A stretch of 64,000 nucleotides of DNA from the NCBI GenBank assembly GCA_008933765.1, contig WBUK01000002.1, positions 1-64,000 on the forward strand. Direction: 5' to 3'. Each line of letters starts with the position of its first letter. The stretch's first letter is position 1. The DNA is from Ignavibacteriaceae bacterium (GTDB taxonomy: Bacteria; Bacteroidota; Ignavibacteria; Ignavibacteriales; Ignavibacteriaceae). Below the pieces are notes generated by a model. The model made no database searches and was not told the DNA's origin. It saw nothing but the letters and a program-made list of their open reading frames with translations. A program made the translations under genes and the position numbers. Of the stretch, positions 19,459 to 28,938 are shown piece by piece.

Positions 19459-20490
19459 TTGCTGTTAAAAAGATACTTAAAATATACATTAATACTTTTT
19501 ACATTCTTCACAATACCGGCTCTGGCTCAAAAATACCCCGATAAGAATATCCATTTTTTGCTGGAACGAGGAATAAACTTCATGGCAACCGCCAAATACG
19601 ACAGCGCAAAAGCCGTTTTTGGAAGATTAGAGAAAGCATATCCTCGAAACCCTTTTGGGTCGCTTTATTTAGCCGCTACGGAAATAGTGAAGTGTTACGA
19701 CTGGGGTGTGCCCTACAACGAATCGTATATTGCGCAGAAACTGGCAAATGCTGAAAAATTAGCAGATAAAAATCTGGATAATAACAGCAAAGATGTCTGG
19801 AACAATTACGCAATGGCGATGGTGTATGCTTTTCAGTCTTATTACGATTATTTACGGGAAGCCTGGTTTGGGGTTTTTAATTCCGGAACTAAGGCGTTAA
19901 AATATTTTGATAAATGCCTTTCGATTGATAAGAAGTTTTACGAAGCATCATCAGCAATTGCAATTTTCGATTACTGGAAAAGCGTAAAAACTAAAGATTT
20001 CTCGTGGCTGCCTTTTATTACCGACAATTCTGAAAACGACTTAAAAATTATCGAACGGAATATAAAATATCCTTCTTATCATAATTTCCTTATAGGTAAT
20101 TCACTCGGGTGGATTTATATCGATAAAAAGCAATATTCCAAAGCTCTTAGCCTTTGCGACAATTTGTTAAAAAAAGCACCGGGCAGCAGAATTTTAAGAT
20201 GGACAAAAGCCCGCGCATTGGAAGAAATTGACCGCAAAAAAGCAATCGAAGTTTACAAACAAATTTTATCCACTTTCCCCACTTCTTCTAACTACTATTA
20301 TTACTCAATAGTTATGCTTAAACACCGGATTGCCATTAACTACGAGAAACTGAAAATGTATAAAGAAGCACTTAAAATGTGCGACGAAATTCTGGCGATT
20401 AAAAATTTTAACTCGTATGACAAGAAGCGGTTGGCTGAACGATTGAAAAATGTTACCACACTCAGAAACTCACTCAAAAAGAAAATTTGA
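19459..20490 (+). CDS. Secreted tetratricopeptide-repeat protein
   Basis: A 343-residue exported protein starting at TTG 19459, three bases after the previous stop. No in-frame ATG gives a signal peptide, so the TTG is preferred. The signal peptide runs through residue ~23 (ending ALAQ). The remainder is helical with TPR-like pairs, for example AKYDSAKAVFGRLEKAYPRN and KQYSKALSLCDNLLKKAPGS, and later MYKEALKMCDEIL. Probably periplasmic and used as a protein-interaction scaffold. No partner can be named. Confidence 0.7.
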   Translation: MLLKRYLKYTLILFTFFTIPALAQKYPDKNIHFLLERGINFMATAKYDSAKAVFGRLEKAYPRNPFGSLYLAATEIVKCYDWGVPYNESYIAQKLANAEKLADKNLDNNSKDVWNNYAMAMVYAFQSYYDYLREAWFGVFNSGTKALKYFDKCLSIDKKFYEASSAIAIFDYWKSVKTKDFSWLPFITDNSENDLKIIERNIKYPSYHNFLIGNSLGWIYIDKKQYSKALSLCDNLLKKAPGSRILRWTKARALEEIDRKKAIEVYKQILSTFPTSSNYYYYSIVMLKHRIAINYEKLKMYKEALKMCDEILAIKNFNSYDKKRLAERLKNVTTLRNSLKKKI

Positions 20491-20551
20491 TTTTTCAACT
20501 TTTTCTTTTACATTATAGGGTTAAATTTAACGGAAACTTCACTGTAAAAAG

Positions 20552-22717
20552 ATGACTGAAGATACACGACGAACCGAATTACTGAAACTTTGTGAGGAAC
20601 GGATTCCCGGTGCAAACCTTGCTCTGATTAAGAAAGCATACGAGTTTGCTGCAATAGCGCATCAGAACGATAAAAGAGCCTCAGACGAACCGTATTTCTC
20701 TCATCCGCTGGCTGTTGCGCGGATTCTCGCTGAGGAACTGCCGTTTGATGATGTTTCTATTGCCTGCGGGCTGCTTCACGATGTGGTGGAAGATAACGAA
20801 GAGTACACCTACGAAACGATTGAGCGAAATTTTGGGGAGGATGTTGCCGTTATTGTTGAAGGGTTAACAAAAATTAAAGAGTATTTCAAAGCGGCGGAAA
20901 TAAACAAAGCGGAGAACTACCGGAAACTCCTGATGGCAATTATGCAGGATATCAGGGTGATAATCGTTAAATTCGCCGATCGCCTTCATAACATGCGCAC
21001 TTTGGAGTTTTTGCAGCCTGAAAAAAGGAAGAGAATTGCAACGGAAACTTTGGAGATTTATGCTCCGCTGGCACATCGGTTCGGTTTAGGAAAAATTAAA
21101 TGGGAGCTGGAAGATCTTGCTTTCAAAGAACTTAACCGAAATGCTTACGATGATATAAGAAAAAAACTGAACCTAAAGCGTGATGAAAGAGCTGCTTATA
21201 TCGATAAATTTTTAGAACCGATTAAAAACGCCGTAGAAGCAAAAGATATAAAATTCGAAGTCGCGGGGAGACCAAAACACCTTTACAGCATATATCGGAA
21301 AATGATTAAACAAAACAAGCCGTTTGAAGAGATTTACGATCTTTTTGCGGTGAGGTTTATTTGCGAAAGCAACGATCCGAACGATTGCTATACTGTTTTT
21401 GGGATAAGTAACAGCATTTATATTCCTGTGCCCGATAGGTTCAAAGACTATATTGCCATGCCGAAAGTGAACAACTATCAATCGATTCACACTACTTTGA
21501 TTGGCCCGGAAGGCAGGATGGTAGAAGTGCAAATCCGAACACGAAAAATGCACGAAATTGCCGAGCAAGGGGTTGCAGCCCACTGGAGATATAAAGAGGG
21601 AAGTATCGGTAAGGACAGAAATGTTGACGGCTATGTTCAGTGGATTCGAGAAATGGTTGATAACGCCGGCGACGACGATCTTAAAAAGAACATAATCGAA
21701 AACTTCAAACTGAACCTGTACGAAAACGAAATTTTCGTTCTGACACCGAAAGGTGACCTTGAGCGTTTGCCTGTGAACTCAACTCCGGTTGATTTTGCTT
21801 TTGCAATTCACTCGAATATTGGGCATCACTGCATAGGAGCCAAAGTTAACAAGAAGATTGTACCGTTGGATTACATTCTGAACCGCGGTGATCAGGTAGA
21901 AATTATAACCTCGAAAAACCAACACCCGAATAAAAATTGGCTGAAATTTGTTAAAACCCCTAAAGCCCGTTCTGAGATCAGGAAGTGGTTAAATAAGGAG
22001 GAGGAAAAATTTATTGAACTTGGTAAGGATCAGTGGGAGAAAAAATTAAAGAAACTGAAGCTTACCATTGGTGAAGCAGGGCTTGCTAAAATTCTTCACA
22101 GGAACAAACTGCATAACCAAAGGCAGATGTTCAAAATGATTGGGCAGGGGACTTTAAGCGCCGATAAACTTTTGGAAGAACCGAAAGAAAAAGAGCATAA
22201 ATTACTCGGTTCACCGTCAGTTGAGTTTGAAGATTTCGCAAAAAGTGCCCGCGGAAGTGGTGGGGAACTGGTTGTTGATGGTGAAGATATCCGTGCCATG
22301 CTTTCGTATGCAAAATGTTGCAACCCTATACCGGGTGATGATGTTGCCGGTTATATAACAGTGGGGGAAGGAATCAGAATCCACAGAAAAATTTGCAAAA
22401 ACCTTATTGAAAAATCAAAGGAAGAGCCGGAAAAGGTTGTTTCTGTTCGCTGGCCCGAACTTGAAAATTCTTCTTTTCTTACAGGGCTTACGATTCGTGG
22501 TGAGGATTCCGCAGGAATGTTAAAGGATATCGCCAACACAATTGTGAGTTACAACAACACTTCGATAAAATCGATCAGCCTTGATACGGGTGATTCGTTT
22601 TTTGAAGGGCAGGTTACACTTTTTGTGCAAAATTTGGAACACCTTTCGCGTATTATTGAAAAACTGAAGAAAATTCCGGGTGTTTATTCGGTCACACGAA
22701 TGAACGAAAATAAATAA
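20552..22717 (+). CDS. rel: Bifunctional (p)ppGpp synthetase/hydrolase (Rel/SpoT)
   Basis: This enzyme makes and degrades the stringent-response alarmone (p)ppGpp. The 721-residue product shows, in order, an HD hydrolase domain with HPLAVA and the metal pair H76-D77 in LLHDVVED; a synthetase domain with RPKHLYSIYRKM, RFKDYIAMPKVNNYQSIHT and VEVQIRT; a TGS domain (VLTPKGDLERLPVNSTPVDF); a linker with conserved cysteines (AKCCNPIPGDD); and a C-terminal ACT domain. Both catalytic halves look intact. The ruvX gene follows after three bases. Confidence 0.96.
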   Translation: MTEDTRRTELLKLCEERIPGANLALIKKAYEFAAIAHQNDKRASDEPYFSHPLAVARILAEELPFDDVSIACGLLHDVVEDNEEYTYETIERNFGEDVAVIVEGLTKIKEYFKAAEINKAENYRKLLMAIMQDIRVIIVKFADRLHNMRTLEFLQPEKRKRIATETLEIYAPLAHRFGLGKIKWELEDLAFKELNRNAYDDIRKKLNLKRDERAAYIDKFLEPIKNAVEAKDIKFEVAGRPKHLYSIYRKMIKQNKPFEEIYDLFAVRFICESNDPNDCYTVFGISNSIYIPVPDRFKDYIAMPKVNNYQSIHTTLIGPEGRMVEVQIRTRKMHEIAEQGVAAHWRYKEGSIGKDRNVDGYVQWIREMVDNAGDDDLKKNIIENFKLNLYENEIFVLTPKGDLERLPVNSTPVDFAFAIHSNIGHHCIGAKVNKKIVPLDYILNRGDQVEIITSKNQHPNKNWLKFVKTPKARSEIRKWLNKEEEKFIELGKDQWEKKLKKLKLTIGEAGLAKILHRNKLHNQRQMFKMIGQGTLSADKLLEEPKEKEHKLLGSPSVEFEDFAKSARGSGGELVVDGEDIRAMLSYAKCCNPIPGDDVAGYITVGEGIRIHRKICKNLIEKSKEEPEKVVSVRWPELENSSFLTGLTIRGEDSAGMLKDIANTIVSYNNTSIKSISLDTGDSFFEGQVTLFVQNLEHLSRIIEKLKKIPGVYSVTRMNENK

Positions 22718-22720
22718 ATC

Positions 22721-23158
22721 ATGCAAAGAGAGCGAAATTCTGCAAATGGAAGGGTTTTAGCGATTGATTACGGAACAAAACGGGTTGGGTTGGCGCTTTC
22801 AGACCCCATGAAAATAATCGCTACACCGTTTGAAACCTGGGAAAATAGCGCAAAACTAATCGAAAAAATTGCCGGTCTTGTTATTGAAAAAGAAGTTGAT
22901 ACAATCGTGGTCGGCTACCCGTTGAACGGGGACGGAAGTCCTACTTATTTGACTGAAACAATAGAAGAATTTGCTGAAAAACTTAAAAAGAAAACCGGAG
23001 TGAAAGTTGAACTATACGACGAACGCTTTTCGTCTTCAATAGCCTCTGAAAGGATTTTGAAAGTGATTAAACAGCGCTCTAAACGGCAGGATAAAGCGTT
23101 AGTTGATAAATTTGCAGCCGCTGTAATTCTGGAAGATTACCTTCAAGATATTGGTTAG
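22721..23158 (+). CDS. ruvX: Holliday-junction resolvase-like RuvX/YqgF
   Basis: A 145-residue RNase-H-fold protein of the RuvX/YqgF family, tied to Holliday junction resolution and to pre-16S rRNA 5' end maturation. Motifs seen are VLAIDYGTKRVGLALSDP near the N-terminus (first acidic residue in AIDYG), VVGYPLNGDGS, YDERFSS and the C-terminal DKFAAAVILEDYL with the last acidic residue. It starts three bases after rel and is the last gene of this plus-strand run. The receptor gene on the opposite strand converges 88 bases further on. Confidence 0.93.
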   Translation: MQRERNSANGRVLAIDYGTKRVGLALSDPMKIIATPFETWENSAKLIEKIAGLVIEKEVDTIVVGYPLNGDGSPTYLTETIEEFAEKLKKKTGVKVELYDERFSSSIASERILKVIKQRSKRQDKALVDKFAAAVILEDYLQDIG

Positions 23159-23246
23159 TTCTTGTTTTAATTTTTAACTTTTAATAAGTTCTTCTTTTTT
23201 CTAAAACCATCTTCAGCCCCCGTACAGCAATCCCAAAACACCGTTC

Positions 23247-25283
23247 TTAATCCGTTATAAGTTTGTTAACTTCTCCTTCAAGAGCAGTAACTGCATCATT
23301 CACAGTATCAGAAACATCCAAAAGATTACCGATTGCTGTTTTAGTTTCAGAGCTAAGTTTAGTGACCGCTTCAAGGTTGCCCTGAATAGATGATACACTT
23401 TCCTGAGCTGCTTTAGTGGCTTCCCTGAACTGCTCAAACTCCGGCAGCAATTCCTTATTTTTCTCTAAAATTACATTAAGATCGTTTATCATGTTACGGA
23501 TTTCGTTGAACCCGGCAACAGACTGTTCGTGATATTTGGAGACAGTATCTACCCCATCGGAAACAGAGCCTTTAACATCCTTGATAATTTCTTCAATTTC
23601 ATGCAGTGAGTTGAAAGTGTTTTCGGAAAGCCTTTTAATTTCATCTGCGATAACTTTGAACCCTGAACCTGCATCACCCGCTTTTTCAGCTTCTATTGCA
23701 GCGTTTAACGAAATCAGGTTTGTTCTGTCGGCAATATTTGTAATGGTGGTTATAACCCGTGAAATATTTGCTGTTCTTTTATCGATAACGAGAAGTTTTT
23801 TCACAATAATATCGCTTGAGCGCCCAATACCCTGAATCGATTTAGCAATTTTATCGATGTTTGTCTGCCCGCTCATAATCAAATTCCCTGTTTCTTCAAC
23901 TGCTTCCGTAAGTTGGTCAGTTCTGTCAGTTAATTCCACAGTTACCTGCCTGATTTCCTCACCAAAAAGTTTCACATTTTTGTTTGCGTTCTCTTGTTCA
24001 CTGAAGGTGTTGCTAAGCAAAGCAGCGGCATTAGACAATGTTTTGGCGGATGAATGCAGGTAGTTTCCCGCTGATTTAATCCTGATAGAAAGTCTGCTTA
24101 AATCATTGATCATCGTTTGGATGTAATTCCACAGTTTTGCAATCTCATCGTTCGAATTTACATCATTAAGATCAAGGTCTTTGAATTGTGCAGTGGCTTC
24201 TTTCAGTTTAGTGTCAGCTTCTTTCAGGTTTCCGTTGGTAACCAACGCCACCACATCTGAAATGGTCGAAACGGGTTTCGTCGTTTTTTCAATCACAAAA
24301 TATATAAATACCGCCAGAAGTGTTGCGCCCATAAACCCAACCAACAGAATCATATTACTAAGGAAGTACAACCCCGTGAACAGATCGCTTTCGGGTATCA
24401 TAATTCCGACCGACCATCCAGCGCTCTTTAAAGGCATATAATAAATTCGGTAGTCCTCGTCAGTAAAAGGATCGGTGAAAGAGCTAAAACCGCTTTCACC
24501 ATCAACCATTTTGTGCCCTAACAATTCTAACTGCTTATTCTGTTTTTCTTCGGCTATGCTGAAAATTGTCTCGTTTATTATCAGTTCTTTTTGTTTGTGA
24601 TAGATAAAAGTTCCGAACCGGGAAATCGCAAAAGCGTATCCGTGTTCTTTAATTTTAATATCTGAGATGATATCGCTCATAAGAGTCATATCAATATCGG
24701 CAGTAACAATTCCGAACACCTTACCAGAGACAGTATCGATTATGGGAACGGAATAAGTGATCATCAAATCGTTGCCGCCTTCATCATCATAATAAGGTTC
24801 CGACCAAATAGGCTTGCGCAAAGAATAGGGGATTTGGTACCAATCCCAGTACTCGTAGCGATAAGAAGATTTTGCGAGATCAGTATATTCAATCATATCT
24901 TTTTCACGCCAGAAATAGGGAGCGAAAGGGGTTGAATCAGGTCTGAAACTCGGTTCGTAAGCGATACACATTCCGTATATACCCGGATTTGCTTTCAACA
25001 GACTTTTTATCACCGCTGATACATTGGCTGAATCATATTCGTAATTCAAAATAACTGTGGAAATTGCTTCCGGAATCTTTTCAACGCCGGTAAGGAACTT
25101 GCTCATAACATTTACTTTGGCTTCCGCTAAGTTTTTTGAGTCTTCCTCAATTCCGTCGAGGATAATAGATTTTGAAACGAAATAGTTAGTAAGATAAACG
25201 GCGAGCAAAATTCCGAGTGCAATCAGCATAATGTATGTTGAAAGTCGTTTGTTTAAGGGAAGAGCAAGGAATTTTTTGATCAT
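23247..25283 (-). CDS. Methyl-accepting chemotaxis protein with periplasmic dCACHE sensor
   Basis: A 678-residue transmembrane receptor. Helix 1 spans residues ~17-37. A large periplasmic domain (~40-290) shows dCACHE features, such as GIYGMCIAYEPSFRPD and YWREKDMIEYTDL. Helix 2 (~300-325) leads into a HAMP-like linker and a cytoplasmic coiled-coil signalling domain. The kinase-contact hairpin reads IADRTNLISLNAAIEAEKAG, followed by GFKVIADEIKRLSE. Its ATG overlaps the stop of the NMT1-type gene by four bases (ATGA), so the two are translationally coupled. No cheA, cheW or other chemotaxis gene is present in the window. It may sense the ligand bound by its partner. Confidence 0.92.
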   Translation of the reverse strand: MIKKFLALPLNKRLSTYIMLIALGILLAVYLTNYFVSKSIILDGIEEDSKNLAEAKVNVMSKFLTGVEKIPEAISTVILNYEYDSANVSAVIKSLLKANPGIYGMCIAYEPSFRPDSTPFAPYFWREKDMIEYTDLAKSSYRYEYWDWYQIPYSLRKPIWSEPYYDDEGGNDLMITYSVPIIDTVSGKVFGIVTADIDMTLMSDIISDIKIKEHGYAFAISRFGTFIYHKQKELIINETIFSIAEEKQNKQLELLGHKMVDGESGFSSFTDPFTDEDYRIYYMPLKSAGWSVGIMIPESDLFTGLYFLSNMILLVGFMGATLLAVFIYFVIEKTTKPVSTISDVVALVTNGNLKEADTKLKEATAQFKDLDLNDVNSNDEIAKLWNYIQTMINDLSRLSIRIKSAGNYLHSSAKTLSNAAALLSNTFSEQENANKNVKLFGEEIRQVTVELTDRTDQLTEAVEETGNLIMSGQTNIDKIAKSIQGIGRSSDIIVKKLLVIDKRTANISRVITTITNIADRTNLISLNAAIEAEKAGDAGSGFKVIADEIKRLSENTFNSLHEIEEIIKDVKGSVSDGVDTVSKYHEQSVAGFNEIRNMINDLNVILEKNKELLPEFEQFREATKAAQESVSSIQGNLEAVTKLSSETKTAIGNLLDVSDTVNDAVTALEGEVNKLITD

Positions 25284-26305
25284 CTGACTACCGGGTTAAA
25301 AAACGAATCGTACTTAATTGTGTTCTTAATCCTTCCGGCGTCTTTCAGCACTTGTACCGCGAGTTCGAAAGATTTACGGTCTAAGGAGGTGTTTAATTTA
25401 CCACCATCGACTTGAATAATGTTTTCCATCGCAGTCAGCATTTTCATTTGATGGGCGTAGTTCGCTGATTGCCCTGCTTTTCTTTTAAGTTTTAAGCAAT
25501 ACCTTACGGCTTCTTCTTTGTTTTTAAAGGCTTCAATCCATCCTTCTGCTGTTGCTTTAACGAACCGTTCGCATATATCTTTGTGTTTCGAGAGATATTC
25601 AGAAGTGCAGTAAATACCATCTTCCGGTACATTAAGCCCGTAATCGGCAATTCTAAAAAGTGTGATATCATCTTCACGGATACCTGAAAAAATAATTGTA
25701 TTCAGCTCGTTATAGTCCATCACCACTTGAGCGTTTGTTCCGCCCATTAAAAAGAGATTAACGGAAGAGCGAATCGGGACAAATGAGGCGTTAATTTTGT
25801 ATTTAGTAAGGAAAGCCTGTGGGAGTTCTCTGAAACCAACCTGCCAAATGGAGATTTTCTTCCCGTTCAAATCGGAGAGTTTATTGATCCCGCGTGATTT
25901 TAGCCCGGCAATACAAAGTGCAGATTTTTGTGAGGTTTGTGCAATCAGTTTAAGGTTCAATCCTTTATCATATTCTTCAATCGCCATAGAAAGGAAGTTG
26001 GTCATAAACTGGGCGTCGCCACTTTTCAGAAGATCGACTGCGTTATCCTTCAATCCTGTTGGTCTGATAACAACATCCAACCCATATTTTTTATAAATAC
26101 CTTTAATCAGTGCTGTATAGTAACCTGCAAATTGGGTTTGTGGCTGCCAATGGAGAGCAATTACCACTTTTTGCAAAACTTTTTTATCCTGTGCAGGCGA
26201 AATAGCCATCAAACCGGTGAATAATAACAGGGAAGTAACTTTTAGCAGTGTGCTTCTGAAATGCAAATTTTTGGTTTTATTTTTTCCGGGGGTTGTTCCG
26301 AACAT
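25280..26305 (-). CDS. NMT1/THI5-type periplasmic binding protein
   Basis: A 341-residue substrate-binding protein of the NMT1/SsuA-like group. The signal segment is at residues ~20-40 (LLLFTGLMAISPAQ). Typical family stretches are ALHWQPQTQFAGYYTALIKG, GLDVVIRPTG, GDAQFMTNFLSMAIEEYDKG and KISIWQVGFRELPQAFL. Relatives deliver pyrimidine precursors of thiamine, sulfonates or related compounds to ABC importers. Here no permease or ATPase gene is nearby. Instead the stop codon overlaps the start of a chemotaxis receptor, suggesting use as a sensory subunit. The ligand is unknown. Confidence 0.83.
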   Translation of the reverse strand: MFGTTPGKNKTKNLHFRSTLLKVTSLLLFTGLMAISPAQDKKVLQKVVIALHWQPQTQFAGYYTALIKGIYKKYGLDVVIRPTGLKDNAVDLLKSGDAQFMTNFLSMAIEEYDKGLNLKLIAQTSQKSALCIAGLKSRGINKLSDLNGKKISIWQVGFRELPQAFLTKYKINASFVPIRSSVNLFLMGGTNAQVVMDYNELNTIIFSGIREDDITLFRIADYGLNVPEDGIYCTSEYLSKHKDICERFVKATAEGWIEAFKNKEEAVRYCLKLKRKAGQSANYAHQMKMLTAMENIIQVDGGKLNTSLDRKSFELAVQVLKDAGRIKNTIKYDSFFNPVVR

Positions 26306-26459
26306 TTTAAAGCAGTTACAATATTCGTAAAAATCAGATTTAATTTAAGATGATTGACCGTAATTACAAAAAAAAGAAAGAGTATTTTTAGTAAAAACTG
26401 CAAAAAAATCAGATTTTTTCCTCAAAATTCTTCTGAAAGCCCAAAAGAGTGAATTTTAA

Positions 26460-26495
26460 TTGCGGTAATTTCGAATTACTAAATTATTATATTTG
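26460..26495 (+). promoter_or_regulatory. Bacteroidota-type promoter of porQ
   Basis: TATATTTG at 26488-26495 matches the TAnnTTTG -7 element exactly. A TTG at 26460-26462 lies about 25 bases upstream, in the -33 zone. The element ends 19 bases before the porQ ATG. Confidence 0.5.
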
Positions 26496-26514
26496 AGGTT
26501 GATAAATAAGATAA

Positions 26515-27453
26515 ATGGAGAAGCCTTTGAAAAGACTGATCGTTTCAGTTTTTATTATCGTTACATTTTCGTTAAATGCACAGAATACCTACGAATTTTT
26601 AAGGGTTGATATTAGCCCTCGTGCGGCAGCTCTTGCTGGTAGTTTTACCGCCGGCGGGGGTGACGCAAATGTTATCCAGTATAACCCTGCGGCTCTCGGG
26701 CAGTTGGAAGGCTCTCCCTTTTCAGCGAATTTTGTTAAACACTTGCTTGATATTAATTTCTTCGGGGTTGCCTATTCTAAAAATTTTGAGGGTATCGGAA
26801 GATTTGGTGCCGCTTTAAGGTATGCAAATTTCGGCTCTTTCACGGAAATTGATGAGTTTGGGAACAAAGGCGGCAATTTTGGAGTAAACGAACTGGCATT
26901 GACTGTGGGTTACTCGAACATACTTGCTGAAAATTTTTACTATGGTGTGAATCTGAATCTGATTCATTCCTCTGTTGCTTCTTACAGTTCATCGGGGGTG
27001 GCTTTCGATCTTGGATTGCAGTACGAAATACCCTCGCAACTGATGACTGTAGGTTTTGCTATGTCGAACATCGGGGGGCAACTTTCGACTTATAACGGAG
27101 TAAATGAACGCATTCCCTTTGATGTAAGTATTGGTGTTTCAAAAAAACTTGAACATTTGCCGGTTAAACTTTTCCTCGATTTCCATCGTCTAAATGAAGA
27201 CCATGAGGAATTCATAAAAAGATTTGAATATTTTAGTTTTGGGGCTGAGTTTTATCTTTCAAAGCCGCTTTCTCTCAGATTAGGTTACGATAACAAGAAG
27301 AGAAAAGAGCTGAAAGTTGGCAATTTTGCCGGGCTTGCAGGGTTCAATGCCGGTGTTGGAATAAAGATCGACAAATATATTTTTGATTACGCCTTCTCTT
27401 CTTACGGAGAGATTGGGGGGCTTCACAGGATTGGCATCAGCACTGAACTGTAG
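26515..27453 (+). CDS. porQ: Type IX secretion protein PorQ
   Basis: PorQ is an outer-membrane barrel of the T9SS attachment complex (with PorU, PorV and PorZ). The 312-residue product has a signal peptide (ending LNAQ, residue 22) directly followed by the family start NTYEFLRVDISPRAAALAGS. The conserved YNPAALGQL and HLLDINFFGVAYS follow, then NEYA/ANEY-like NELALTVGYSN. Barrel strands alternate to the end (GLHRIGISTEL). PorV relatives share part of this pattern, but the order, the length (~310) and the 'YEFL...R-AALAG' start favour PorQ. It is divergently oriented from the receptor pair. Confidence 0.85.
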   Translation: MEKPLKRLIVSVFIIVTFSLNAQNTYEFLRVDISPRAAALAGSFTAGGGDANVIQYNPAALGQLEGSPFSANFVKHLLDINFFGVAYSKNFEGIGRFGAALRYANFGSFTEIDEFGNKGGNFGVNELALTVGYSNILAENFYYGVNLNLIHSSVASYSSSGVAFDLGLQYEIPSQLMTVGFAMSNIGGQLSTYNGVNERIPFDVSIGVSKKLEHLPVKLFLDFHRLNEDHEEFIKRFEYFSFGAEFYLSKPLSLRLGYDNKKRKELKVGNFAGLAGFNAGVGIKIDKYIFDYAFSSYGEIGGLHRIGISTEL

Positions 27454-27482
27454 AGGAACTAATTTTATTCAAAAGATATTAT

Positions 27483-27490
27483 TATCTTTG
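27483..27490 (+). promoter_or_regulatory. Bacteroidota -7 element upstream of panD
   Basis: TATCTTTG at 27483-27490 is an exact TAnnTTTG match, 38 bases before the panD ATG. The upstream -33 box is T-rich but not distinct. Confidence 0.4.
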
Positions 27491-27528
27491 AAAGTTTTTT
27501 AAAATTATTCTTGAGGATTAGGCTCTTA

Positions 27529-27885
27529 ATGTTAAGAGAGATGTGTAAATCAAAAATTCAGAGACCTGTGGTTACCGCAGCTGAACTTTTTTATGAAGGC
27601 AGCCTTACTGTTGATTTAGATTTATTGGATGCGGCTGATATTCTGCCTTATGAAAAAGTACAGGTGGTGAATGTGAATAACGGAACCAGGCTGGAAACTT
27701 ATACCATCCCTGGTGAACGCGGAACAGGTATTATCTGCCTGAATGGGCCCGCTGCAAGGTTAGGCTATGTGGGTGATAAGATTATTATTATTTCTTATGC
27801 ACAAATGGATGACACAGAACTGAAGGAGTATAAACCTAAAGTGGTTATTGTGGACGATTCAAATAAGATCAAAAAAATGTTATAG
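27529..27885 (+). CDS. panD: Aspartate 1-decarboxylase
   Basis: PanD converts L-aspartate to beta-alanine for pantothenate and coenzyme A. I chose ATG 27529 ([19 protein letters not shown]) because it gives the family's normal start and 118 residues. An in-frame TTG lies at 27511 but only adds MRIRLL. The self-cleavage site that yields the pyruvoyl group is intact: G24-S25 in YEGSLTVD. Other family blocks are [13 protein letters not shown] and [16 protein letters not shown]. It has its own likely promoter and is followed 30 bases later by a secreted hypothetical. Confidence 0.95.
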   Translation: MLREMCKSKIQRPVVTAAELFYEGSLTVDLDLLDAADILPYEKVQVVNVNNGTRLETYTIPGERGTGIICLNGPAARLGYVGDKIIIISYAQMDDTELKEYKPKVVIVDDSNKIKKML

Positions 27886-27915
27886 ACAGTTTTTGGAAGA
27901 TCATTGGAGTTAAAT

Positions 27916-28440
27916 ATGAAAAAGATTCTTTTATTCGTGATTATGTTGGCGATCGGGGCTTCGGCACAGTTTAAGAAAGACCCTTTCGATAAGCCTGATA
28001 TAAAAGAGGGTTTGTTCAACAAAGAGAAGGGCGGGGATTTCTTTTCTAATTTATTTAATTCAGAAAACTTCTCCATGCACCACTCGTTCAACGCCAGTTA
28101 CTCTACTTTTGGGCAGTATGGTTTGGCTACAACCACTTATACTAACAGCATGTTCTACAAATTTTCGGATAATTTGAACATTCGGCTGGATGCTTCCTTA
28201 GTGTATTCACCTTATAATTCACTCGGTAAAACATTTCAGGACAATATCAACGGTTTATATATCAGCCGTGCCGAATTGAATTTTAAGCCGTGGGAAAACA
28301 CGGTTGTCAGAATCCAGTACCGTAATATTCCTGCAGGCATGTACAGCGGTTATTACGGCGGGTATGGTAATCCTTTCTATGGTTATTCAAACCCATGGGG
28401 TTCCTATTACCATTCTTATGATGACTGGTTTGGCTATTAG
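27916..28440 (+). CDS. Secreted hypothetical protein, Tyr/Gly-rich C-terminus
   Basis: A 174-residue protein I do not recognise. The ATG at 27916 (MKKILLFVIMLAIGASAQ) gives a clear signal peptide; an upstream in-frame TTG at 27904 only adds four residues. The mature part starts FKKDPFDKPD and continues with strand-like sequence (FNASYSTFGQYGLATTTYTN). It ends with a Tyr-, Gly- and Trp-rich tail (SGYYGGYGNPFYGYSNPWGS). The strand pattern suggests a small outer-membrane or surface-associated beta protein. It lies between panD and a LytR_C gene on the same strand. Confidence 0.6.
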   Translation: MKKILLFVIMLAIGASAQFKKDPFDKPDIKEGLFNKEKGGDFFSNLFNSENFSMHHSFNASYSTFGQYGLATTTYTNSMFYKFSDNLNIRLDASLVYSPYNSLGKTFQDNINGLYISRAELNFKPWENTVVRIQYRNIPAGMYSGYYGGYGNPFYGYSNPWGSYYHSYDDWFGY

Positions 28441-28454
28441 AAAGAATCGGCGTA

Positions 28455-28937
28455 TTGACGAATTCTATAAACGAAAGTGATGAAAAGAAACAGGTCAGCG
28501 GCCCGATAAATACCCTCCTGAATATATCAATTCTGCTACTTCTGCTGCTGCTCGGATATTTTATATATTCCGGAGTAGGGAAGTTCTTTGGCTCAGACAA
28601 TACTGTTCATACTGTAAAACAAGATGGTGTCCAAAGGTTGATACAGGTGAAGATTTACAACGGGTGTGGGGTGAAAGGGTTGGGTGAAAAAGTAACCGAA
28701 TACCTCCGTAAAAACAAATTTGATGTTATTGAATCTGAAAACTACTCATCCTTTAATGTTGAAGAAACTTTAGTGATTGATAATAAAGGAGTTATGGAAA
28801 ACGCAAACAAAACAGCTGAGGTACTGGGGGTTAACACCAAAAAAAATGTTTCTCAAAATATTAACGAAGATTTTTTACTCGATGTTATTGTAATCATCGG
28901 AAAAGATTATAAAAATTTAAAACCTTTTGCTAACTGA
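28455..28937 (+). CDS. Membrane-anchored LytR C-terminal domain protein
   Basis: A 160-residue protein starting at TTG 28455; no in-frame ATG precedes the transmembrane helix. A single helix at residues ~20-40 (TLLNISILLLLLLLGYFIYSG) is followed by a periplasmic LytR_C-type domain: IQVKIYNGCGVKGLGEKVTE, then LRKNKFDVIESENYSSF and a final VIVIIGKDY. LytR_C domains occur at the end of cell-envelope attenuators, but the stand-alone form has no settled role. Its stop lies one base before the rsfS ATG, so the two are coupled. Confidence 0.75.
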   Translation: MTNSINESDEKKQVSGPINTLLNISILLLLLLLGYFIYSGVGKFFGSDNTVHTVKQDGVQRLIQVKIYNGCGVKGLGEKVTEYLRKNKFDVIESENYSSFNVEETLVIDNKGVMENANKTAEVLGVNTKKNVSQNINEDFLLDVIVIIGKDYKNLKPFAN

Positions 28938-28938
28938 T

